A DNA stretch of 64,000 bases from Oscillospiraceae bacterium (GTDB lineage Bacteria > Bacillota > Clostridia > Oscillospirales > Ruminococcaceae), in the NCBI GenBank assembly GCA_017512745.1, contig JAFWEV010000060.1, positions 57,715 through 121,714 of the forward strand, in the 5' to 3' direction. A program made the position numbers and the translations under genes. Below are positions 31,707 to 38,977 of this stretch, one piece after another. The notes below the pieces were generated by a model. The model was not told the origin of the DNA and searched no databases. It saw nothing but the letters and a program-made list of their open reading frames with translations. Position 1 is the first letter of the stretch. Every line of letters begins with the position of its first letter.

Positions 31707-33071
31707 ATGAGTGAACGTTTAAGTTCCAAAGTCATCGACCAGCAGGCTGACAGACTCTGCAAGCTCGCAAAGGACATCTGGGATAATCCCGAGATGGGCT
31801 GGACAGAGCAGAAGGCCGTAGCGTGGTTCAAGGAATACCTTGAAGCAGAGGGATTCAAAACAGAAGTTGGCGCATACGGAATGCCCACCGCCATCCGTGC
31901 AGTATGGGGCAAGGGTCATCCGGTCATCGGATTCTGCGCAGAATACGACTGTCTCCCCGGACTCAGCCAGAAGGTCAGCACATCCAAGGATCCCGTCGTT
32001 CCGGGCGGAATCGGTCACGGATGCGGCCACAACCTCCTCGGCGTCGGCTGCCTCGGCGCTGTCGTGGGTCTCAAAGCCGAACTCGAAGCTTCCGGTAAGG
32101 AAGGCACTGTCATCTTCTACGGCTGCCCCGCAGAAGAGCAGCTCACGGCGAAAGGCTTCATGGCAAAGAACGGCGCATTCACGGAGTGTGATTTCACCAT
32201 CGCATGGCATCCGGGTTCCACAAACCAGAACACATACGGAACAATGAACGGGATCGAAGGCGCTATCTTCAGATTCCACGGCAAGACATCCCACGCTGCG
32301 GCAAACCCGCAGGACGGCAGAAGCGCACTCGACGCGGTTCAGCTCATGAACGTCGGCGTTGAGTTCCTCCGCGAGCATGTCACGAGCGATGTCCGCATGC
32401 ATTATTTCGTAATGGACGGCGGTCTTGCTCCGAACATCGTGCCGGATTTTGCAGCCACAAAGTACTTTGTGCGCGCACTCTCCCGTGAAGCATGCGTAGA
32501 CGCTTTCAACAGAGTCGTAAAATGCGCGGAAGGCGCAGCACACATGACAGAGACTACAGTTGAGATCGAGCGTCTCGGCGGACTCTATCCCACACTTCAG
32601 AACAAGGTCCTTGTCGACATCATGCAGAAAGTCAGAGAGGAACTTCCGGACGTGGAATACACTGAGGAAGAACTCAAATTCGCCGATGAGATCAACCGCA
32701 AACAGCCGCAGTATGTCGAGGGTGTCACACCTCCTATCGACTACCTGAACAAGCCCGTTTCCAATGCTAACGGCGGCGCTTCCACAGACTACGGCGACGT
32801 CATGCACATCGCTCCGAGCGTCCAGAACGCAGACTGCTGCGCTTCAACGCTCGCAGGCGGACACAGCTGGATGGTAACTTCCTGCTCCGGCTCTTCCATC
32901 GGAATGAAGGGCATGCTCCGCGCAGCCAAAGTCATGGCAGGCGGCGCATGGGATCTCATCTGCGACCCCGAAGCTCAGAAAGCCGCAAAAGAGGAGTTCG
33001 CGAAGGTTATGGAAGGCAGAACATATATCTGCCCGATCACGGACGATATCCCCTGGCCGTATAAAGACTAA
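31707..33071 (+). CDS. M20D metallopeptidase (AbgB/hippurate hydrolase-like), copy 1
   Basis: Predicted 454 residues. The two-metal site of the M20D group is visible: GIGHGCGHNLLG gives Cys106 and His108, CPAEEQ gives Glu143/Glu144, and IAWHPG gives His168. A dimerisation domain starts near FRFHGKTSHAAANPQDGRSALDAV, and a last ligand may lie in LAGGHSWM. Relatives hydrolyse amide bonds between an acyl or aromatic group and an amino acid, such as p-aminobenzoyl-glutamate, hippurate or N-acyl amino acids. No signal peptide. Ribosome site GGAGG is 10 bases before ATG. It is the first of three paralogues in a row, clearly duplicated in tandem. The real substrate is unknown. Confidence 0.9.
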   Translation: MSERLSSKVIDQQADRLCKLAKDIWDNPEMGWTEQKAVAWFKEYLEAEGFKTEVGAYGMPTAIRAVWGKGHPVIGFCAEYDCLPGLSQKVSTSKDPVVPGGIGHGCGHNLLGVGCLGAVVGLKAELEASGKEGTVIFYGCPAEEQLTAKGFMAKNGAFTECDFTIAWHPGSTNQNTYGTMNGIEGAIFRFHGKTSHAAANPQDGRSALDAVQLMNVGVEFLREHVTSDVRMHYFVMDGGLAPNIVPDFAATKYFVRALSREACVDAFNRVVKCAEGAAHMTETTVEIERLGGLYPTLQNKVLVDIMQKVREELPDVEYTEEELKFADEINRKQPQYVEGVTPPIDYLNKPVSNANGGASTDYGDVMHIAPSVQNADCCASTLAGGHSWMVTSCSGSSIGMKGMLRAAKVMAGGAWDLICDPEAQKAAKEEFAKVMEGRTYICPITDDIPWPYKD

Positions 33072-33091
33072 GGTTAAAAAATATGTATAAT

Positions 33092-33128
33092 ATATAGTGT
33101 CCTGTTTTCACGGGACACTATATTCTTT
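33092..33128 (+). terminator. Terminator after M20 copy 1
   Basis: ATATAGTGTCC/GGACACTATAT hairpin (33092-33123) followed by TCTTTT. It lies between copies 1 and 2, so each copy can be a separate or attenuated unit. Confidence 0.65.
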
Positions 33129-33156
33129 TGCATTATTTAATTGGGAGGAATAAAAG

Positions 33157-34521
33157 ATGAGTGAGAGACTGAGTTCCAAAGTCATAGACCAGCATGCGGA
33201 AAAACTCTGCAAGCTCGCCAAAGACATCTGGGACAACCCCGAAATGGGCTGGCATGAGACAAAAGCCGTCGAGTGGACAGCTCAGTATCTGAGAGAAGAG
33301 GGATTCGAAACAGAGGTGGGAGCATACGGTATGCCGACTGCCATCCGCGCCGCATGGGGCAAAGGCCATCCTGTCATCGGCTTCTGCGCTGAATACGACT
33401 GCCTCCCGGGCCTTAGCCAGAAGGTCAGCCCGAAACAGGATCCGATAGTTCCCGGCGGCATCGGCCACGGATGCGGACACAACCTGCTCGGCGTAGGCTG
33501 TCTCGGAGCCTGCATAGGTCTCAAGGCAGAGCTTGAAGCTTCCGGAAAAGATGGCACTGTTATCTTCTACGGCTGCCCAGCGGAGGAGCAGCTCACCGGT
33601 AAGGGCTTTATGGCAAAGGCCGGCGCTTTCTACGAGTGCGATTTCACCGTGGCATGGCATCCCGGCGTATCCAACAGAAACTCGTACGCTCCGATGATCG
33701 GAGTCGAAGGCGCGATATTCAAGTTCCACGGCAAGACATCCCATGCGGCTGCCAATCCCCAGGACGGCAGAAGCGCCCTTGACGCGGTAACGCTGATGAA
33801 TGTCGGCGCGGAATTCCTGAGAGAGCACGTTACGGACGACGTCCGCATGCACTATAACATCATCAACGGAGGACTCGCACCGAACATCGTTCCGGATTAT
33901 GCGGCCGCAAAATACTTTGTGAGAGCCATCACACGCGAGGCTGTCGTAGATACCTTCAACCGTCTCGTTAAATGCGCAGAAGGCGCAGCCCACATGACGG
34001 AGACAACTCTTGAGATCGAGCGTCTCGGAGGCATTTATCCCACGATGCAGAACCATGTCCTTGTCGACATCATGCAGAAGGTCAGAGAGGAGATCCCCGA
34101 AGTCGAGTATACCGAGGAGGAACTCAAATTCGCCGACGAGATCAACCGCGTCCAGCCACAGTATGTCGAAGGCGTAACTCCTCCGATCGAATACGAGACC
34201 GTTCCTGTGGTACCGTTCAACAGCGGCGCTTCCACAGACTACGGCGACGTCATGCACATCGCCCCGAGCGTTCAGAATACCGACTGCACATGGTCCACAC
34301 TTTCCGGCGGACACAGCTGGATGGTCACAGCCTGCTCCGGTTCCTCGATCGGAATGAAGGGCATGATCCGTGCCGCAAAGGTCATGGCCGGAGGTTCATG
34401 GGATCTCATCTGCGATCCTGAAGCCCAGGCCGCCGCAAAGGCCGAATTCGATGCATCCATGGGCGGAAAGAAGTATGTCTGCCCGATCACAGACGACGTC
34501 GCATGGCCGTACGACAACTGA
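33157..34521 (+). CDS. M20D metallopeptidase (AbgB/hippurate hydrolase-like), copy 2
   Basis: Predicted 454 residues, the same length as the other two copies, with the same metal-site motifs (GIGHGCGHN, CPAEEQ, VAWHPG). Differences cluster where substrate should bind: PGVSNRNSYAPMIGVEGAIFKF in place of PGSTNQNTYGTMNGIEGAIFRF, both around residues 170-190, and a changed loop YETVPVVPFNSGASTDY near residue 348. This suggests altered specificity after duplication rather than simple dosage. TTGGGAGGAA precedes the ATG, and terminators flank the gene on both sides. Confidence 0.9.
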   Translation: MSERLSSKVIDQHAEKLCKLAKDIWDNPEMGWHETKAVEWTAQYLREEGFETEVGAYGMPTAIRAAWGKGHPVIGFCAEYDCLPGLSQKVSPKQDPIVPGGIGHGCGHNLLGVGCLGACIGLKAELEASGKDGTVIFYGCPAEEQLTGKGFMAKAGAFYECDFTVAWHPGVSNRNSYAPMIGVEGAIFKFHGKTSHAAANPQDGRSALDAVTLMNVGAEFLREHVTDDVRMHYNIINGGLAPNIVPDYAAAKYFVRAITREAVVDTFNRLVKCAEGAAHMTETTLEIERLGGIYPTMQNHVLVDIMQKVREEIPEVEYTEEELKFADEINRVQPQYVEGVTPPIEYETVPVVPFNSGASTDYGDVMHIAPSVQNTDCTWSTLSGGHSWMVTACSGSSIGMKGMIRAAKVMAGGSWDLICDPEAQAAAKAEFDASMGGKKYVCPITDDVAWPYDN

Positions 34522-34537
34522 TATATACACCATAACC

Positions 34538-34567
34538 AAAGCCGGTCTCATGACCGGCTTTTTTCTT
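34538..34567 (+). terminator. Terminator after M20 copy 2
   Basis: Textbook intrinsic terminator: AAAGCCGGTC/GACCGGCTTT hairpin with TTTTTT. Confidence 0.9.
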
Positions 34568-34651
34568 TGGACTGTATGCCATTATTTTCAACAATTTTAC
34601 AGCATGATATAATTTAGAGGTATCTTACTATTATTCATGGAGGTAATACGA

Positions 34652-36016
34652 ATGAGTGAAAGATTGAGTTCCAAGGTCATCGACCAGCATGCAGAGAGAC
34701 TCTGCAAGCTCGCAAAAGACATCTGGGACAATCCCGAAATGGGCTGGACCGAGAAGAAAGCCGTCGAATGGACAGCGGAATACCTTAGATCAGAAGGTTT
34801 CGAGACAGAAGTCGGCGCATACGGGATGCCCACAGCCATCCGCGCAGTATGGGGAAAAGGCCATCCGGTCATCGGATTTGCTGCTGAATATGACTGCCTG
34901 CCCGGACTCAGCCAGAAGGTGTGCTCCAGCAAGGATCCCGTCGTTCCCGGCGGTATCGGCCACGGCTGCGGACACAACCTGCTCGGCGTAGGCTGCCTCG
35001 GTGCAGTTATCGGCCTTAAGGCGGAGCTCGAAGCTTCTGGCAAAGACGGAACGGTCATCTTCTACGGCTGCCCCGCGGAAGAGCAGCTCACAGGCAAGGG
35101 CTTCATGGCAAAAGCCGGCGCATTCTATGAGTGCGATTTCAACATTGCATGGCATCCGGGCGCCACAAATCAGAACACCATCGGTGTTATGAACGGTGTT
35201 GAAGCCGGATTCTTCAGATTCCACGGCAAGACATCCCACGCAGCCGCCAACCCGCAGGACGGCAGAAGCGCTCTTGACGCTGTTCAGCTCATGAACATCG
35301 GCTCGGAATTCCTTCGCGAGCATGTAACGAGCGATGTACGCATCCACTATGTCATCACAAACGGAGGACTTGCTCCGAACATCGTTCCCGACTATGCTGA
35401 GTCAAAATTCTTCGTACGCGCTCTCACACGTGAAGCCGTCGTAGATACATTCAACAGGCTCATCAAGTGCGCAGAAGGCGCAGCTCACATGACAGAGACG
35501 ACTCTCGAGATCGAGCGTCTCGGCGGAATCTATCCGACGATGCAGAACAAAGTCATGGCAAACATCATGCAGAAGGTCAGAGAGGAACTTCCGGACGTAG
35601 AGTATACAGAGGAAGAACTCAAGTTCGCCGACGAGATCAACCGCGCACAGCCGCAGTATGTTGAAGGCGTAACACCTCCGATCGATTACAAGAACAAGCC
35701 TCTTGTCGCCATGAACGGCGGCGCTTCCACAGACTACGGTGATGTCATGCACATCTGCCCGAGCGTAGCAAACATCGACTGCACAGCCGCGACACTTTCA
35801 GGTGGACACAGCTGGATGGTAACAGCTTGCTCAGGTTCCTCAATAGGAATGAAGGGCATGATCCGCGCTGCAAAAGTCATGGCAGGCGGCGCATGGGATC
35901 TCATCTGCGATCCTGAAGCGCAGGCAGCTGCAAAGGCCGAATTCGATGAGGCTATGGCAGGAAAACAGTACGAGTGCCCGATCACAGATGACGTGAAATG
36001 GCCGTATAACGACTGA
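34652..36016 (+). CDS. M20D metallopeptidase (AbgB/hippurate hydrolase-like), copy 3
   Basis: Predicted 454 residues from the ATG at 34652, which is preceded by GGAGGTAATACGA; an in-frame ATG 15 bases earlier would swallow that site. The active-site motifs are those of copies 1 and 2 (GIGHGCGHN, CPAEEQ, IAWHPG). The variable loop reads ATNQNTIGVMNGVEAGFFRF, and APSVQN is replaced by CPSVAN near residue 370. It closes the triplicate. Its own terminator follows. The N-termini of all three begin MSERLSSKVIDQ, so duplication included the start region but not much upstream DNA. Confidence 0.9.
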   Translation: MSERLSSKVIDQHAERLCKLAKDIWDNPEMGWTEKKAVEWTAEYLRSEGFETEVGAYGMPTAIRAVWGKGHPVIGFAAEYDCLPGLSQKVCSSKDPVVPGGIGHGCGHNLLGVGCLGAVIGLKAELEASGKDGTVIFYGCPAEEQLTGKGFMAKAGAFYECDFNIAWHPGATNQNTIGVMNGVEAGFFRFHGKTSHAAANPQDGRSALDAVQLMNIGSEFLREHVTSDVRIHYVITNGGLAPNIVPDYAESKFFVRALTREAVVDTFNRLIKCAEGAAHMTETTLEIERLGGIYPTMQNKVMANIMQKVREELPDVEYTEEELKFADEINRAQPQYVEGVTPPIDYKNKPLVAMNGGASTDYGDVMHICPSVANIDCTAATLSGGHSWMVTACSGSSIGMKGMIRAAKVMAGGAWDLICDPEAQAAAKAEFDEAMAGKQYECPITDDVKWPYND

Positions 36017-36062
36017 TCACATCTCCCGTTTCTGAACACATACGAATAAGGTATAAACCAAG

Positions 36063-36115
36063 AGCTTCCGAAGTTCCGCCGTATCTCTTGCGGCAGAGCT
36101 TCGGAAGCCTTTTTT
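36063..36115 (+). terminator. Terminator after M20 copy 3
   Basis: Long hairpin with outer arms GCTTCCGAAG/CTTCGGAAGC and an inner CCGC/GCGG stem, then TTTTTT. Confidence 0.9.
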
Positions 36116-36193
36116 ATCTGCAGCGTCATCACGGCAATCCGGAAAGTACATGTCATTGATTGTCGTTGTGCTAAAAAGGGTAGTGCTCCCGGT

Positions 36194-37360
36194 TTAGCGT
36201 CGCATCGCTTCCGCAACATCCATGTAATTAATGTATTCACAATCCTGATACGAATCGTAAGGTTCACCGCAATAAATTACACACATATCGTTCGCATCTG
36301 CCTCGCTTTCGCAAAATGATTTCATATTGCGGGTGAATTCTTTATTTGGTGTCATGGAAGATTTTATTTCATAGGGGCGGAGAATACCTTCCTTTTTCAA
36401 TATCAGGTCTACCTCGACTCCTTTTTCTGTTCTCATATAAAACAGATTAGGCTCTTTATTGTCATTTAACCTGGATTTCATTGCTTCAAGCACAACTATG
36501 TTTTCAAACAGATTTCCTCTGAGCGGATCTCTGGATGCCTGCCGCGAAGTTTCGATCCCGAGGAGATACGCTGCCAGTCCGGGTTCAACAAAATACACTT
36601 TCGGGGATTTCACGATGCGTTTGCTGATATTGGAGAAGTACGGCTGCAATCTGAATACGACAAAAGAATCCTCCAATACAGACAACCATTGTCCCAACGT
36701 AGTCGAGGAAACGCCCACTTCTCCGGATAACCCGCTCAAATTAACAACTTGTCCTACTCTTCCTGCCAATAAAGTAATAAATCTCAAAAAAGTGTTTAAA
36801 TCCTTGACAGCAATCATCTGCCTGAGATCCTTCTCTACATAAGTGTTTAGATAGTCTCTGTAATACACGTAAGGATCTCGGGTATTCTCAAGATATAATT
36901 CAGGCATGAAGCCTCTGATCAGATTCTCGTCCAGAGTATCCGTGCGCCCGGTCTTTTTGATTTCTTCAAAGCTCAGCGGCAACAACGTATGGATAGTTGT
37001 TCGGCCTGCCAGTGATTGAGCCACCGCTTCTCTGAGCCTGGGCTGATGAGAACCTGTAATGATAAATCTTCCGTTTTTCCTTCTGTCTTCATCCACTTTT
37101 ACCTGAATTGCAGAAAGCAATTCAGGCACCATTTGAATTTCATCGATGATCATAGGCTCTGAATACTTACTGAAAAAACCTATGTAATCATTTTCAGCCA
37201 ATTCCCTTGTAGCCCTGTCTTCCAAATTAACATATGTATACCCGGGAAACAGATTTCTTACCAGCGTCGTTTTTCCCGCTTGCCTCGGCCCCATCACTGT
37301 TATAACAGGCACTTGTGTTGCGCTTTTTTTTATATTATCTGATATAGCTCTTTCTATCAT
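36194..37360 (-). CDS. AAA-family ATPase with DUF4143 domain
   Basis: Predicted 388 residues. MGPRQAGKTTLVRNL (residues 23-37) is the Walker A motif, EPMIIDEIQMVPEL the Walker B, and FIITGSHQPRLRE the sensor region. From about residue 200 the DUF4143 part takes over (SGEVGVSSTTLGQWLSVLEDS) with a nuclease-like C-terminal stretch GVEVDLILKKEGILRPYEIK. Such proteins are scattered, multi-copy and mobile in Clostridia; their function is not established. The gene is visibly more AT-rich than its neighbours and stands alone, which fits transfer. It has its own promoter overlapped by an inverted repeat. The start follows GGTGAGGC. Confidence 0.87.
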   Translation of the reverse strand: MIERAISDNIKKSATQVPVITVMGPRQAGKTTLVRNLFPGYTYVNLEDRATRELAENDYIGFFSKYSEPMIIDEIQMVPELLSAIQVKVDEDRRKNGRFIITGSHQPRLREAVAQSLAGRTTIHTLLPLSFEEIKKTGRTDTLDENLIRGFMPELYLENTRDPYVYYRDYLNTYVEKDLRQMIAVKDLNTFLRFITLLAGRVGQVVNLSGLSGEVGVSSTTLGQWLSVLEDSFVVFRLQPYFSNISKRIVKSPKVYFVEPGLAAYLLGIETSRQASRDPLRGNLFENIVVLEAMKSRLNDNKEPNLFYMRTEKGVEVDLILKKEGILRPYEIKSSMTPNKEFTRNMKSFCESEADANDMCVIYCGEPYDSYQDCEYINYMDVAEAMRR

Positions 37361-37387
37361 TAAGCCTCACCTGCTTCCTCTGCAGTT

Positions 37388-37416
37388 ATCCTATCACATA
37401 AGGGCGTAATTTTCAA
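37388..37416 (-). promoter_or_regulatory. Promoter of the AAA/DUF4143 gene
   Basis: Minus strand TTGAAA (37411-37416), 17-base spacer, TAGGAT (37388-37393). One arm of the repeat at 37401-37439 lies within the spacer. Confidence 0.5.
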
Positions 37417-37439
37417 TTTCAACTTTAATATTACGCCCT
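37401..37439. promoter_or_regulatory. Inverted repeat on the AAA/DUF4143 promoter, probable operator
   Basis: Perfect 10-bp arms AGGGCGTAAT (37401-37410) and ATTACGCCCT (37430-37439), 19 bases apart. The arms flank the -35 region. As an RNA structure it would lie upstream of the transcription start, so a DNA-binding role is more likely. Confidence 0.55.
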
Positions 37440-37528
37440 ACATTTTATTGTTTCTGGTCTTTTTCTTCAATTTATCGAGTTTTAAATATCGTATTTTTTC
37501 GAAAGCGCCAACTGTATCAGCATTTTTA

Positions 37529-37557
37529 TTGACAAGTCAACAAAAAGAATGTAGAAT
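37529..37557 (+). promoter_or_regulatory. marR-degV promoter with first operator
   Basis: TTGACA (37529-37534), 17-base spacer, TAGAAT (37552-37557): a near-consensus sigma-A promoter. The -35 is inside the palindrome TTGACAAGTCAA (37529-37540), which shares the pattern TTGAnAAnTCAA with the operator downstream. Confidence 0.8.
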
Positions 37558-37565
37558 ACGCATGT

Positions 37566-37583
37566 TTGTTGATAAATCAACAA
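37566..37583. promoter_or_regulatory. Second MarR operator
   Basis: Perfect 18-bp palindrome TTGTTGATAAATCAACAA, just after the predicted transcription start. Its centre is 40 bases from that of the first operator, close to four helical turns, as expected for autoregulation by the MarR protein encoded next. Confidence 0.7.
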
Positions 37584-37598
37584 CTTTGGAGGCGTATC

Positions 37599-38060
37599 AT
37601 GGAACATCGGTTTGACAGATTTACTTCGATCATAACATCCATCAACCAGAGCATTCAGAAGATAAAATCGCTCGAGATGGAGAGATACGGTCTGCGGGCC
37701 GGTCATGTCACCTGCCTGCATCATCTCAACAGCAGTAGGGACGGTCTCACTTTTTCGCGCCTTACCGAACTCTGCGGGATGGATAAGGCCGCTGTATCCA
37801 GATACATGGCTGCCCTTCAGGATAAGGGACTCGTTGTTCCGGAAGACACCGAAACAAAAAAATATAAGCGTATATGGTCTCTCACCGAAGAGGGAGCAGC
37901 AATAGCGTCGGATCTCGACGACAGTATCGACGGGGCTGTCGACGCAGTCGGGTACTTCCTGACCGAGAGCGACCGCGTTGTGCTGTACAGAGATCTGGAA
38001 CTTATCGAAGCCAATCTCATGGCGTTCATCGATACCAGATACAGAAAAGAGGAAAACTGA
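37599..38060 (+). CDS. MarR-family transcriptional regulator
   Basis: Predicted 153 residues. The winged helix is clear: TFSRLTELCGMDKAAVSRYMAALQDKGLV followed by the wing EDTETKKYKRIWSLTEEG. The N- and C-terminal helices would form the dimer. The ATG at 37599 has GGAGGCG 7 bases upstream. It most likely represses its own operon through the two TTGAnAAnTCAA palindromes around the promoter. degV starts 4 bases after it. The ligand that releases it is unknown; fatty acids or acyl compounds are an option given the DegV partner. Confidence 0.9.
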   Translation: MEHRFDRFTSIITSINQSIQKIKSLEMERYGLRAGHVTCLHHLNSSRDGLTFSRLTELCGMDKAAVSRYMAALQDKGLVVPEDTETKKYKRIWSLTEEGAAIASDLDDSIDGAVDAVGYFLTESDRVVLYRDLELIEANLMAFIDTRYRKEEN

Positions 38061-38064
38061 ACTT

Positions 38065-38913
38065 ATGAGCATCAGAATAATAACCGATTCCGCGAGCGAC
38101 ATATCCCAGGAGCTTGCGGCAAAGTGGAATATCCGTGTTCTTCCCCTGCGCGTGCGTTTCGGGGATGAGGAATTTCTCGACGGAGTCACCATCTCCACCA
38201 CCGAATTCTATGAAAAACTGGTAGAGACGGATGAGATTCCGAAGACCAGCCAGATCCCGCCCTACGAATATGAGCAGGCTTTTGAAGAAGCCGTGTCGGC
38301 GGGAGACAAAGCCATATGCTTCTGCATGTCCTCCGGCGTCTCCGGTTCATATCAGAGCGCGTGTACGGCAGCTCTAGACTATCCCGGAAAAGTATTCGTC
38401 ATCGACACTCAGCAGTTCTGCATCTCTGAATACATTATCGTTGAGCGTGCCGTCCAGCTGAGGGATCAGGGGATGTCTGCAGAAGAGATAGTCGGGATAA
38501 TAAAAGAAGAGCTGAAAGAAGCTCATGTCATAGCCATCTTTTCAACTCTCGAATACCTGAAACTCGGAGGAAGGCTTTCCGCAGCAGCCGCTTTTGCCGG
38601 AACTCTCCTCTCCATCAAGCCCGTTCTCACGATCGAAGACGGTATCGTAAAGATCCTCGGAAAGGCGCGCGGGTCCAAAAACTGCAACAATCTTCTCAAG
38701 GAATCTATCCAGAAGATCGGCATAGATTTTTCGAGACCTGTATGCGTAGGCTATACCGGATTCTCCAATGCAATGCTCATGAAATACATTGACGACTCGG
38801 CAGAGATCTACGGGGAGAACAGGGACAAGCTGGAACTCGCCAAGGTCGGCGCGACCATCGGGACTTATGCCGGCCCTGACGCCATAGCCGTCGCATTCTT
38901 CGAAAAACACTGA
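38065..38913 (+). CDS. DegV-family fatty-acid-binding protein
   Basis: Predicted 282 residues, normal for DegV. It shows IITDSASDI at the N-terminus, TSQIPPYEYEQAFEEA, SSGVSGSYQSA and the C-terminal KVGATIGTYAGPDAIAVAF. DegV/FakB proteins hold a fatty acid in a closed pocket; FakB members hand it to the kinase FakA for phospholipid synthesis. No fakA is seen nearby. The gene follows marR by 4 bases and is clearly co-transcribed, so the regulator probably responds to a related lipid signal (inference). Cytoplasmic. Confidence 0.92.
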   Translation: MSIRIITDSASDISQELAAKWNIRVLPLRVRFGDEEFLDGVTISTTEFYEKLVETDEIPKTSQIPPYEYEQAFEEAVSAGDKAICFCMSSGVSGSYQSACTAALDYPGKVFVIDTQQFCISEYIIVERAVQLRDQGMSAEEIVGIIKEELKEAHVIAIFSTLEYLKLGGRLSAAAAFAGTLLSIKPVLTIEDGIVKILGKARGSKNCNNLLKESIQKIGIDFSRPVCVGYTGFSNAMLMKYIDDSAEIYGENRDKLELAKVGATIGTYAGPDAIAVAFFEKH

Positions 38914-38931
38914 ATCATTCTGAAAAAAGTG

Positions 38932-38957
38932 CAGCCCCTGCCGTATGGCAGGGGCTG
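38932..38957. terminator. Convergent terminator between degV and the M14 gene
   Basis: Perfect 11-bp CAGCCCCTGCC/GGCAGGGGCTG hairpin. On the minus strand CACTTTTTTC follows, so it is a good terminator for the M14 gene and a weaker one for degV. Confidence 0.85.
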
Positions 38958-38977
38958 TGTTCCATCCTAGGGGGATG

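Noticed and set aside
31719..34314. Long open frames antisense to the M20 genes (up to 393 codons)
   Set aside because: They mirror the codon pattern of the conserved M20 genes on the other strand, occur in the paralogues at the same place and have no ribosome sites or known domains.
31707..36016. Tandem near-identical genes as a possible composite transposon or assembly artefact
   Set aside because: No IS ends or direct flanks were seen, the copies differ at many positions and each has its own intergenic region, so gene duplication is the simpler reading.
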